A DNA stretch of 63,892 nt from the IMG/VR virus record IMGVR_UViG_3300046167_000699, positions 1 through 63,892 of that record, one strand, 5' to 3'. Below are positions 56,616 through 62,495 of the stretch, in pieces. The position numbers and the translations under genes are program-made. The stretch is from a virus. Each line of letters begins with the position of its first letter. The stretch's first letter is position 1. The notes below the pieces were generated by a model. It was not told the DNA's origin and did not search any database. It saw only the letters and a list, made by a program, of their open reading frames with translations.

Positions 56616-57087
56616 GTTTTATAACCGACCTATTCCGAAGGAATTTTTTTTTATTTTTTACAGCCTCCTCACTCAAATTATATTCATATGAATGTAAAAT
56701 CAAACAATTCACACCAATCATATCTCTTTAAATATAAAAAGAAGCGTCGAGCAAAAAATATTTGTGAGATAAATAGAGGTATTGTGTTACACACTTATAT
56801 ACGAACGAATCCCCCGATGTGGAAAGCTGTTTCTTTTGACCAGCCCCCATGCCTGTATCTGTTTTACGTTCCAGGTTACCAGGTTCCTGCTCTGGTCATG
56901 ACTGTGTGCTAACTGTCTGCTGTGCTGTTCCTGTCAGATGTTTGGGGTTTTGCCTGGTGCTGTTGCCTGTTCCTGGTGCTGTTATCTGTTGCTGTCTGCT
57001 GTGTATCCTGTCACGGTCCTCAGATGTTCTGGCATCTGGCCCTGTATCCTGTCACCTGTGCGCTGTCCTGGGCAGGGGTGTATAGCA

Positions 57088-57122
57088 TTACAGACTTAAC
57101 ACGATGGGTGTTCGATAATATT
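57088..57122 (+). promoter_or_regulatory. Early promoter module 2
   Basis: TTACAGACTTAACACGA, 8 bases, then CGATAATATT, 23 bases upstream of the ORF at 57145. The leader GTAACC and A-rich sequence follow. Confidence 0.72.
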
Positions 57123-57144
57123 AGTGTAACCAAAAAGGGATATT

Positions 57145-57294
57145 ATGAGCTACATCGACTACCATAACGCGCACGCAGACCTTTACGCGCAACGCCTGTT
57201 CGGCAAAAATTACGCGGACCTAGACATGTTCACGCAGGACGCTCTTGACGACCACCTTGCAGCTGAGTGTATGGACGAAGGTTTGCAAAAGTAA
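57145..57294 (+). CDS. 49-aa early hypothetical protein
   Basis: The first tiny ORF of the plus-strand arm, with its own module and an A-rich GTAACCAAAAAGGG leader. It encodes 49 mostly acidic residues with HADLYAQRLFGKNYADLDMF in the middle. Its stop TAA lies inside promoter module 3. Function unknown; early phage ORFs of this size often antagonise host proteins. Confidence 0.62.
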   Translation: MSYIDYHNAHADLYAQRLFGKNYADLDMFTQDALDDHLAAECMDEGLQK

Positions 57295-57317
57295 TACGAC
57301 GGGATTACGATAATATT
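57283..57317 (+). promoter_or_regulatory. Early promoter module 3
   Basis: TTGCAAAAGTAATACGA, 8 bases, then CGATAATATT. It overlaps the last codons and stop of the 49-aa ORF and precedes the next ORF by 22 bases. Confidence 0.74.
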
Positions 57318-57339
57318 AATGTAACCAAAAGAGATTAAC

Positions 57340-57519
57340 ATGACAAGATTTGAATACTACCTCGACCGCTCGGAAGACGCATACAGAACAGCTAAGAACA
57401 TCTGCCAAAGCAGACGTGAAAAAGCAGGCATACCAGGACTGTGTGACGCGGACGTTGAAATGGAGTACAGCCTGCTACTGCAAGAGTGGTATGACGACTA
57501 CCGCGAGGAGCGCTGTTAA
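57340..57519 (+). CDS. 59-aa early hypothetical protein
   Basis: A small charged protein with two cysteines in the middle (ICQSRR and GLCDAD) and a tyrosine/acid-rich end (EWYDDYREERC). It follows promoter module 3 and the leader GTAACCAAAAGAGATTAAC, identical over 19 bases to that before the next ORF. An out-of-frame ORF over the same DNA is not supported because it lacks this leader. Function unknown. Confidence 0.6.
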   Translation: MTRFEYYLDRSEDAYRTAKNICQSRREKAGIPGLCDADVEMEYSLLLQEWYDDYREERC

Positions 57520-57520
57520 C

Positions 57521-57555
57521 CTACAGGACTACTACGAACCCTCACTGATAATATA
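57521..57555 (+). promoter_or_regulatory. Early promoter module 4
   Basis: CTACAGGACTACTACGA, 8 bases, then TGATAATATA. It begins one base after the stop of the 59-aa ORF and lies 22 bases upstream of the next start. Confidence 0.7.
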
Positions 57556-57577
57556 AATGTAACCAAAAGAGATTAAC

Positions 57578-57724
57578 ATGACTGATTCAAACTACTCACT
57601 ACTACAAGACCTTTACCTTTGTGTGTCTGCGACCAGACCAAAGAACATGGACAACCTACTGATCTTCTTGGATCAGATGATGGACCTTGAAGAGGATGCG
57701 ATGTATGAATTAGATACTGAGTAA
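57578..57724 (+). CDS. 48-aa acidic early hypothetical protein
   Basis: A short acidic protein (FLDQMMDLEEDAMYELDTE) preceded by the same leader as the 59-aa ORF (GTAACCAAAAGAGATTAAC). It is followed by the 395-base noncoding block, so it may be the last gene of the first early cluster. No family recognised. Confidence 0.58.
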   Translation: MTDSNYSLLQDLYLCVSATRPKNMDNLLIFLDQMMDLEEDAMYELDTE

Positions 57725-58061
57725 CAACCACAATCGGGCTCGTAATCAGGCGGACGCCGCGCCACAACATAACAGGAGCAGTCGCTTAACATTGGAGTAA
57801 GCCAACGAAACAGACTGCAAGCAGGACAGCCTAGTAGCTTAATCCGCGCAGAGGCCAGCAACATAAGAACCTGGTGCCACAGCTGGGCCTGCATCCTGTA
57901 AAGAACACAGATTCAGTCTGACGAGGCTGATCTGTTAGGGGAGTACTAAGACGACAGGATAAGTTACCACCAGCACAGCTGTACGTGGCGCCTGTCGCAG
58001 CCCCGATGTATAGCAACGCGTATAGCATTTAAATACCTAGGGTAATACACTCATCACCTAT
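57725..58061. other. Second gene-free, GC-richer block
   Basis: No supportable ORF is seen. The plus strand is A-rich and T-poor, the mirror of the block at 56840-57075, and both end in GTATAGCATT (57079 and 58019 regions). A hairpin CAGAT(T)CAG with CTGATCTG lies at 57909-57935. GACAGGATA (near 57954) is complementary to TATCCTGTC found twice in the left block. A structured RNA or replication origin is possible. Confidence 0.5.
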
Positions 58062-58096
58062 TTACAAACATAATACGATGTGCATCCGATAATATA
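58062..58096 (+). promoter_or_regulatory. Early promoter module 5
   Basis: TTACAAACATAATACGA, 8 bases, then CGATAATATA, with GTGTAACC downstream, 24 bases before the ORF at 58121. Confidence 0.76.
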
Positions 58097-58120
58097 AGTG
58101 TAACCAAAAGAGATACTATT

Positions 58121-58279
58121 ATGATTAAAGACAAGATGCTATACAACCAATGCAAAATAGAAGTGTACGACACAATCGTGCACGAAGGCCTGTCAAACGT
58201 ACGCTTTAACGAGCTCGACAATTTAACAAAGTTGCTATACAACTATAAGTTAGCTCTCTACAAAACGAATACGAAGTGA
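58121..58279 (+). CDS. 52-aa early protein, KLLYN type
   Basis: A 52-residue protein that contains LTKLLYNYKLALYK near its end. The next small ORF has SKLLYNKKLKDL at a similar place, and both share a GTTGCTATACAAC hairpin in the DNA, so the pair may be paralogues. Its stop is in the spacer of promoter module 6. Function unknown. Confidence 0.58.
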   Translation: MIKDKMLYNQCKIEVYDTIVHEGLSNVRFNELDNLTKLLYNYKLALYKTNTK

Positions 58280-58292
58280 ATTCGATAATATA
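58258..58292 (+). promoter_or_regulatory. Early promoter module 6
   Basis: CTACAAAACGAATACGA, 8 bases (containing TGA of the upstream ORF), then CGATAATATA. Confidence 0.74.
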
Positions 58293-58316
58293 AGTGTAAC
58301 AAAAAAAGAATATAAC

Positions 58317-58457
58317 ATGACTGACAAACAAATAAACACAACACCAATTTGGCCATCAAGACTAATCTTCAACTCAAAGTTGCTATACAACAAGAAGTTG
58401 AAAGACCTAACTGAAACTGAGTTGTTCGAAGTAAGAAAGTATTCCTTACAAAAATAA
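58317..58457 (+). CDS. 46-aa early protein, KLLYN type
   Basis: A 46-residue protein with IWPSRLIFNSKLLYNKKLKD, then TETELFEVRK. It resembles the preceding ORF around KLLYN. The stop TAA is within promoter module 7. Function unknown. Confidence 0.58.
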   Translation: MTDKQINTTPIWPSRLIFNSKLLYNKKLKDLTETELFEVRKYSLQK

Positions 58458-58480
58458 TACGACACTACTACGATAATATA
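58446..58480 (+). promoter_or_regulatory. Early promoter module 7
   Basis: TTACAAAAATAATACGA, 8 bases, then CGATAATATA, 25 bases before the 58506 start. The stop TAA of the upstream ORF is in its first block. Confidence 0.77.
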
Positions 58481-58505
58481 AATGTAACTAATAAAAACAA
58501 ATACT

Positions 58506-58823
58506 ATGACAAAATCTGAATTATTAACTCAAGCGATCGCTAACATGAGCGACGAACAAAAAGCAGAAATCTTTCCACCAATCGAGCGCAAGAACTTTGT
58601 AGTGCGCAAATCATGGCTCGGCCGTAACCAAGTGATTACCTTCACTAACAACAAAGGCCAAACTATAACTTACAACCACGATGAAGCGTTGAAAGTAATG
58701 TTGCCTAAGCTAAACATCTTACCTTGTTGGGCTAAGAGAGGCTACTGGTCTCAAAGTACTAATGCACCTAAAAATGTGTTAGCGAGTGAGGCGATTGTTG
58801 AAGTAGTAGATGCAACTGAATAA
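58506..58823 (+). CDS. Early hypothetical protein
   Basis: A 105-residue protein, larger than its neighbours. Its N-terminal helix (SELLTQAIANMSDEQKAEIF) is followed by a beta-strand segment FVVRKSWLGRNQVITFTNNK and a Trp/Cys-containing loop (CWAKRGYW). No family recognised. Its stop overlaps the start of the 29-residue membrane peptide (TAATG). Confidence 0.62.
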   Translation: MTKSELLTQAIANMSDEQKAEIFPPIERKNFVVRKSWLGRNQVITFTNNKGQTITYNHDEALKVMLPKLNILPCWAKRGYWSQSTNAPKNVLASEAIVEVVDATE

Positions 58824-58912
58824 TGGTTGCTATACTACTCCTAACTGCAACAAGCATCGTGGTAGGCGGTGCAGTTGCTACTCACAAAGATACTACGAAC
58901 AACAAACGATAA
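58823..58912 (+). CDS. 29-aa putative membrane peptide
   Basis: A tiny ORF coupled by TAATG overlap to the preceding gene. Residues 2-20 (VAILLLTATSIVVGGAVAT) are a good single transmembrane segment, with a short charged end. The stop TAA lies within the CGATAATATA element of promoter module 8. It might act in the host inner membrane; translation is inferred only from overlap and composition. Confidence 0.48.
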   Translation: MVAILLLTATSIVVGGAVATHKDTTNNKR

Positions 58913-58916
58913 TATA
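58882..58916 (+). promoter_or_regulatory. Early promoter module 8
   Basis: TCACAAAGATACTACGA, 8 bases, then CGATAATATA, 13 bases before the lipoprotein start. Confidence 0.74.
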
Positions 58917-58929
58917 TTAAACTTACAAT

Positions 58930-59256
58930 ATGAAACTACTAAAATACACCGCAGCAGCACTAGCACTTGCATCATGTGCATCAAACACACAACTGTACGA
59001 AGTAACTCACGTTATAGCTGAAAGTGACTCCACAATCGATGTATGGTCTTCGAATGCTTTCATCCGTACTGACATCCAAGTAACGCCTGACAGCATCCAC
59101 TTCTTTGAAGCACTAGGTGAATTCAATAAAATGATCAAAACCGAATCTATTGACTACACAAATGTTCTTGATATTACAGACAGCACATTGACTATACAAC
59201 AACCTGACCAAGTAACCACTTACTTGTTGTTCGATTTACAAAACCACTACGAGTAA
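58930..59256 (+). CDS. Putative lipoprotein
   Basis: A 108-residue protein with a short signal sequence and a lipobox (LALASC, lipidated Cys16). The mature part is acidic and beta-like (EVTHVIAESDSTIDVW). An early envelope-anchored protein might block superinfection or protect the cell surface. The stop TAA falls in the spacer of promoter module 9. Confidence 0.66.
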   Translation: MKLLKYTAAALALASCASNTQLYEVTHVIAESDSTIDVWSSNAFIRTDIQVTPDSIHFFEALGEFNKMIKTESIDYTNVLDITDSTLTIQQPDQVTTYLLFDLQNHYE

Positions 59257-59270
59257 ACCTTGATAATATA
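59236..59270 (+). promoter_or_regulatory. Early promoter module 9
   Basis: TTACAAAACCACTACGA, 8 bases (containing TAA of the lipoprotein gene), then TGATAATATA, 17 bases before the next start. Confidence 0.74.
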
Positions 59271-59287
59271 ATAAAGAAATAAAAACT

Positions 59288-59476
59288 ATGAGACATTACT
59301 TAGATTTAACAACCGACGAACTTCGAATGCTATACGCTGTAATACCAGTGCAACAACCGTTCGAAAACCTAAAGCCTACCCTTGAGAAACTAGAACGCTT
59401 CCTTGAAATAGCTAAAATGAGCGAACCAAGTGAACTAGTCTATCGAATCCACCGTCCTAGCGAAGAGAAGAAGTAA
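59288..59476 (+). CDS. Early hypothetical protein
   Basis: A 62-residue charged helical protein, starting with HYLDLTTDELRMLYAVIP. No family recognised. Its stop codon lies in the loop of a terminator-like hairpin. Confidence 0.58.
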   Translation: MRHYLDLTTDELRMLYAVIPVQQPFENLKPTLEKLERFLEIAKMSEPSELVYRIHRPSEEKK

Positions 59477-59488
59477 ACTTCTCTTTTT
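59464..59488 (+). terminator. Intrinsic terminator-like hairpin overlapping a stop codon
   Basis: AGAGAAG pairs with CTTCTCT across a 7-base loop containing TAA, followed by TTTTT. A strong candidate for ending transcripts of the second early cluster. Confidence 0.7.
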
Positions 59489-59538
59489 GCTATACACTAC
59501 CGGCCTGATGCTGAAATAACATCGGAAGAGTAGACTCC

Positions 59539-59558
59539 AACCTACACGAAGGTTTTTT
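59539..59558 (+). terminator. Short terminator-like hairpin
   Basis: A 5-bp stem AACCT with AGGTT around ACACGA, followed by TTTTTT. A backup to the terminator 60 bases upstream. Confidence 0.5.
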
Positions 59559-59594
59559 AGTGCTATACACGGGTGCAATGGCCTCACCAAAAGT

Positions 59595-59639
59595 GCGACG
59601 ATAGCCTACTACTATATTTACTTAATTAGCTATTGTCAC
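59595..59639. repeat. Inverted-repeat element, copy 2
   Basis: Arms GCGACGATAG and CTATTGTCAC (nine of ten pairs, one wobble) flank an A/T-rich centre including CCTACTACTATATTTA. It is followed by T-rich sequence and then promoter module 10. It corresponds closely to the copy at 56572-56615. Confidence 0.66.
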
Positions 59640-59735
59640 CTTTTTCGTTTACAACATTTTTTTTTAGGTACACAGAGGAGTAGCTTAATACCTACGACTA
59701 TTTTTTTTTAAGTAAATGAAGTACCTACTTTTGTT

Positions 59736-59770
59736 TTACAAAACTAATACGATTGAGTATCGATAATATA
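59736..59770 (+). promoter_or_regulatory. Early promoter module 10
   Basis: TTACAAAACTAATACGA, 8 bases, then CGATAATATA and GTGTAACAAG, 24 bases before the 59795 start. The first block is identical to that of module 1. Confidence 0.78.
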
Positions 59771-59794
59771 TGTGTAACAAGAAAACAAATTACT

Positions 59795-59998
59795 ATGACT
59801 GAAATGAAATTATACATGCAACGTTGCGAGGAAATTCGGAAGCAGACGATGGCAGAGAGACACGCTGAGGCAACTGACGAGTTCGGGTTTTGCAGTGGCA
59901 CCACTTATAAAGAGTGGAAGACTAAAACCGGTATGAAGGGTGTTAGCCGTAAAGGTAAAACTTTCTCTCACACTAAACTCTGGGATTACAAATACTAA
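59795..59998 (+). CDS. Basic early hypothetical protein
   Basis: A 67-residue Lys/Glu/Thr-rich protein. An upstream in-frame ATG at 59753 falls within the promoter module, so 59795 (context TTACTATG) is preferred. It has EEIRKQTMAERHAEATDEFG and ends KLWDYKY. No family recognised. Confidence 0.6.
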   Translation: MTEMKLYMQRCEEIRKQTMAERHAEATDEFGFCSGTTYKEWKTKTGMKGVSRKGKTFSHTKLWDYKY

Positions 59999-60008
59999 TA
60001 AGAATACT

Positions 60009-60224
60009 ATGAATTTACGAGAATTATACACCTATAGCCGCGGGGTAATTGAGAAGTACCCAGCATTGCGGAATGATGTTATGCGCCACTTTGCGTTGGC
60101 GGAGATGGAGTGTGAAGACGATGCTTCTAGTGAAGAGCACGAAGTTGAGTTGTCACTCACCGATATCGATGACCTTGGTAGCGGACCACGAAATGCAAAT
60201 GGGATTACAAAAGTAATACGATAG
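60009..60224 (+). CDS. Early hypothetical protein
   Basis: A 71-residue protein, acidic in the second half (CEDDASSEEHEVELSLTDIDD). The ATG at 60009 in ATACTATG context is preferred over an upstream in-frame ATG inside the previous gene. Its stop TAG lies in the 8-base spacer of promoter module 11. Function unknown. Confidence 0.58.
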   Translation: MNLRELYTYSRGVIEKYPALRNDVMRHFALAEMECEDDASSEEHEVELSLTDIDDLGSGPRNANGITKVIR

Positions 60225-60239
60225 CGAGTCGATAATATA
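60205..60239 (+). promoter_or_regulatory. Early promoter module 11
   Basis: TTACAAAAGTAATACGA, 8 bases (containing the upstream TAG), then CGATAATATA, 22 bases before the next start. Confidence 0.76.
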
Positions 60240-60261
60240 AACGAATATAAAAACTACTACT

Positions 60262-60672
60262 ATGAAACTTTACCACATTACTAAACAGGGAACATTACAC
60301 TTCCAACTTAAAAACGGCCGCTTAGCTGCGGTGTACCCATCAACCGGCTATGTACGAGTTGCACACTCACTCGACGGCTTCGTTGAAAACCGATTCAGAG
60401 TTAACCTACTCAAGCACTACAGCAAAGCGGTTGAAAACGGTAACCCAGGTAACATTACCATGTGGCCAATTAACAAACGTGTTAAAACGAAAACAATGCA
60501 ACCTGTGTATACGGATTTATACTACAAAGCTTTCGCCTACGACGACGGACGAATGTACAAATACCCTAACAAAGTATTCTACGAAATGGAGTCGTCTAAG
60601 TGCGAGCTATTCCCTAACGATATTGAAGCACTAATGGACCTGCTCACTGAGTTTGAAGCTAAAAACTGTTAA
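60262..60672 (+). CDS. Early hypothetical protein
   Basis: A 136-residue basic/aromatic protein with many tyrosines (YHITKQGTLHFQLKNGRLAA, DLYYKAFAYDDGRMYKYPNK). The beta-strand-rich pattern with alternating residues suggests a small folded domain. No match recalled. Its stop is followed by the repeated leader AACCTTTAACACC. Confidence 0.62.
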   Translation: MKLYHITKQGTLHFQLKNGRLAAVYPSTGYVRVAHSLDGFVENRFRVNLLKHYSKAVENGNPGNITMWPINKRVKTKTMQPVYTDLYYKAFAYDDGRMYKYPNKVFYEMESSKCELFPNDIEALMDLLTEFEAKNC

Positions 60673-60692
60673 ACCTTTAACACCAAAGAGAA

Positions 60693-60914
60693 ATGAAAAC
60701 ACCAATGCAAGAGTTGATTGATATAATCAAGCAACGTATCAATGATGATGATAGTATACCTTATATGTACAACGAAAGAATACTTGAGTTAGCAGAGTCA
60801 TTGCTTGAGAAAGAGAAAGAGGTGATGTGTGAGTTTGCTGAAGAATATGTGGGTAGTTGTCTAATTGACTACCCAAAAATCAAAATAATATTTGACCAAA
60901 CCTTTAATAATTAA
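60693..60914 (+). CDS. Early hypothetical protein
   Basis: A 73-residue acidic helical protein (MQELIDIIKQRINDDD at the start, LLEKEKEVMCEFAEEYVG in the middle). The leader AACCTTTAAcACCAAAGAG, seen again 320 bases downstream, precedes it. No family recognised. Confidence 0.58.
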   Translation: MKTPMQELIDIIKQRINDDDSIPYMYNERILELAESLLEKEKEVMCEFAEEYVGSCLIDYPKIKIIFDQTFNN

Positions 60915-60917
60915 GAG

Positions 60918-60995
60918 ATGACCCCACCCCTTACCCATAAGAACAAGGCGCATAGGTTCTGCAAGGTACACGCAGTTAATGGGGTCTTTTTTTAA
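60918..60995 (+). CDS. 25-aa leader-peptide-like ORF
   Basis: A 25-residue ORF whose coding sequence includes the whole hairpin at 60920-60986 and ends in TTT TTT TAA within the T tract. The ATG follows AATTAAGAG, a degenerate copy of the repeated leader. If translated, a ribosome would cross the hairpin, as in transcription attenuators. Translation is unproven. Confidence 0.3.
   Translation: MTPPLTHKNKAHRFCKVHAVNGVFF
60920..60993 (+). terminator. Structured terminator with internal stems
   Basis: GACCCCA pairs with TGGGGTC over a 53-base interior that contains AGAAC/GTTCT and CTGC/GCAG stems, followed by TTTTTTT. It looks like a terminator or attenuator. The outer stem resembles a 7-bp tRNA acceptor, but there is no tRNA fold. 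Confidence 0.62.
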
Positions 60996-61018
60996 CCTTT
61001 AAAACCAAAGAGAAATGA
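60994..61018 (+). repeat. Repeated leader AACCTTTAA...AAGAGAAATGA
   Basis: The same 25-base leader (one base different) occurs at 60672-60696, and a degenerate form at 60899-60921. Each ends at an ATG. It probably serves as a translation leader rather than a promoter. Confidence 0.5.
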
Positions 61019-61167
61019 GATACGGTAATGTTAAGTGCTTAGAGCGTCACGCTTATGCACCGGAAATGAATAAACTACATATGAACGACGGTACAGTATA
61101 CAACGTACCTCAGCAAAAAACGATTGTTGACGCTATAAACTATATACGATATGAAAATCAACGCTAA
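61015..61167 (+). CDS. 50-aa early hypothetical protein
   Basis: A 50-residue ORF after the repeated leader, overlapping the start of the next gene by 17 bases in another frame. It contains LERHAYAPEMNKLHMNDGTV and ends INYIRYENQR. Function unknown. Confidence 0.55.
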   Translation: MRYGNVKCLERHAYAPEMNKLHMNDGTVYNVPQQKTIVDAINYIRYENQR

Positions 61168-61534
61168 ACCACTAGACTTTATCGAAGTCATTGATTTCGA
61201 CACTAAAGACATTAAGCAAGTGTATAAAGGCCGACTCGATAACTGCCGATGCGGTTGCGCCGGTGACTACTACAAGCTCGACGAAAACGACACCGAAATC
61301 GATATTGCACTTAACTTACTCAAACAATATGCCGATAAAGGTGAAGTAATGTTCTCACGCTTTACTTATGGGGACAAAAGTAAAAACGAATTGTACCTCG
61401 AGTTCGAAACACATATCGAAGAAAGCTGGGATAACGACCTTGACAGTGACGATGATGACGACGGTTTCTACCGCCGCGATAATGAAGAAATGAGTATGGG
61501 CTACGGCTTCTACATTAAAGATATTGAAAAATGA
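61151..61534 (+). CDS. Acidic early protein with Cys cluster
   Basis: A 127-residue acidic protein with a CRCGCAGDY segment at about residues 33-41 that could bind metal. An Asp-rich stretch (DLDSDDDDDGF) and a Met/Gly/Tyr end follow. The last codons overlap the next start by four bases. Function unknown. Confidence 0.6.
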   Translation: MKINAKPLDFIEVIDFDTKDIKQVYKGRLDNCRCGCAGDYYKLDENDTEIDIALNLLKQYADKGEVMFSRFTYGDKSKNELYLEFETHIEESWDNDLDSDDDDDGFYRRDNEEMSMGYGFYIKDIEK

Positions 61535-61752
61535 GAAATACACTGAAAACAGGCGACTCGGTATGGGTACGCGGTGGATTCGGCACTGAACCACGCGCAC
61601 TTGCTACAGTCGAACAAATTGAAATTACTAACGGCGATAAGTACGGCACTGAAGTTGACGAGGTCAAATGGGCACTCGTATACGACCGAAACGTTGTAGT
61701 CTCTTTAGACAACGGACACTGGGCATACGCTTATCAACTTAAAAAATACTAA
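61531..61752 (+). CDS. Early hypothetical protein
   Basis: A 73-residue beta-strand-like protein (SVWVRGGFGTEPRALATVEQ and KWALVYDRNVVVSLDNG). The pattern suggests a small beta-barrel fold such as SH3-like, but no family is recognised. It is separated from the next gene by two bases. Confidence 0.58.
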   Translation: MRNTLKTGDSVWVRGGFGTEPRALATVEQIEITNGDKYGTEVDEVKWALVYDRNVVVSLDNGHWAYAYQLKKY

Positions 61753-61754
61753 AA

Positions 61755-61991
61755 ATGACAAATATACTATCTATTGAGGTGAGCTTGGAAGCTCTGGAAA
61801 ACAAGTGTCGTACACACGACTGGTACTACAACTACTCAGACGACCATCGCAAATGGTCACGTGGCTTCGACCAATACCGCGAAATAAATGCTATACTCGA
61901 GAAACTTAGTCATAGTCGTGAGGCGCTCGAGATATACAATAAATACGCGCCAGAGCGGTTCAAGCGCCCTCTAGATAGTAAGTATTATTAA
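61755..61991 (+). CDS. Early hypothetical protein
   Basis: A 78-residue protein, helical with aromatic residues (CRTHDWYYNYSDDHRKWSRG). It lies between two coupled genes and promoter module 12. No family recognised. Confidence 0.58.
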   Translation: MTNILSIEVSLEALENKCRTHDWYYNYSDDHRKWSRGFDQYREINAILEKLSHSREALEIYNKYAPERFKRPLDSKYY

Positions 61992-62026
61992 ATACAAAAC
62001 TAACACGAGCAAGTGTCGATAATATA
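61992..62026 (+). promoter_or_regulatory. Early promoter module 12
   Basis: ATACAAAACTAACACGA, 8 bases, then CGATAATATA, with TTGTAACAAAAAC leader, 22 bases before the next start. It begins one base after the TAA of the upstream gene. Confidence 0.75.
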
Positions 62027-62048
62027 CTTGTAACAAAAACAAACTACT

Positions 62049-62261
62049 ATGATATGCAAATGCGGTACACGAGAAGTACACCCAATCCGCGTCAAGTACG
62101 GCTACAACACTTGTGTGTCGTGCTCTAACACTGAGCGGTACGGTTGTGCACCAATTACAAACCATAAAACAGGTAACGAAATACAAATTATGTCTCAATC
62201 CCAAGCGGCAGCGATCGCAAAGTCGTCGCGTCGTAAAGGTTATGGTACATGTTTAAGATAA
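62049..62261 (+). CDS. Small zinc-ribbon protein
   Basis: A 70-residue protein with CKC near the start and CVSC (about residues 22-25), a pattern for a C4 zinc-binding ribbon. The rest has KTGNEIQIMSQSQAAAI and a basic end. Related phage zinc-ribbon proteins have no known role. Function unknown but metal-binding probable. Confidence 0.68.
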   Translation: MICKCGTREVHPIRVKYGYNTCVSCSNTERYGCAPITNHKTGNEIQIMSQSQAAAIAKSSRRKGYGTCLR

Positions 62262-62265
62262 CACT

Positions 62266-62457
62266 ATGACTAACAAAGAAGAATACACGGATATTATAGC
62301 GTCAATAGCTAGCTATATGCAGGACCACTTGTACGATACCGTGGCTTGGCAAACCGACCATTTAAAGTTTGATAGCGATGAAGAGTTCAACGAAATGCAT
62401 TCATTTGTCATGCTTGAAGTTGCGGCTGACCTTTTTCGCAAGAGCTTACACAACTAA
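62266..62457 (+). CDS. Early hypothetical protein
   Basis: A 63-residue acidic helical protein. Its stop codon lies in the first block of promoter module 13. No family recognised. Confidence 0.56.
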   Translation: MTNKEEYTDIIASIASYMQDHLYDTVAWQTDHLKFDSDEEFNEMHSFVMLEVAADLFRKSLHN

Positions 62458-62480
62458 TACGAACAGCGAACGATAATATA
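62446..62480 (+). promoter_or_regulatory. Early promoter module 13
   Basis: TTACACAACTAATACGA, 8 bases, then CGATAATATA, 15 bases before the next start; the upstream TAA stop is in the first block. Confidence 0.77.
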
Positions 62481-62495
62481 ATAAACGAATAACAA

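Larger units (their letters stand above)
56509..57087. other. Divergent control region, left part (no gene)
   Basis: This stretch separates the two transcription arms. From left to right it holds a hairpin (56528-56546), an inverted repeat with A/T-rich centre (56572-56615), a T tract (about 56645-56660), and a C/T/G-rich, A-poor block (about 56840-57075). That block has repeated CTG-rich words, including CCTGGTGCTGTT twice, CTGTCTGCTGTG twice and GTATCCTGTCAC twice. No convincing ORF is visible. It could host an origin, promoters or a noncoding RNA. Confidence 0.55.
59489..59735. other. Gene-free stretch with terminator and inverted repeat
   Basis: No ORF is supported. It contains a small hairpin AACCT/AGGTT with a T6 tract (59539-59558), the second copy of the 44-bp inverted repeat (59595-59639), and two T tracts (about 59653 and 59702). 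It mirrors the arrangement left of the first early cluster. Confidence 0.55.

Noticed and set aside
56688-56912. Open frame of 74 codons on the plus strand.
   Set aside because: It lies in the A-poor control block, has no promoter module or usual leader, and its composition is not like the real early proteins.
57350-57556. Open frame of 68 codons overlapping the 59-aa early ORF.
   Set aside because: It is out of frame with the ATG that follows the conserved leader, and would run through promoter module 4.
57673-58028. Cys/Ser-rich minus-strand frames over the second GC-rich block.
   Set aside because: Their composition follows base bias, they have no leaders, and they lie opposite the direction of all real genes nearby.
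60920-60986. A 67-base element with a 7-bp outer stem that looks like a tRNA acceptor.
   Set aside because: No anticodon arm with a 7-base loop and no TpsiC arm consensus can be formed; the T tract after it points to a terminator.
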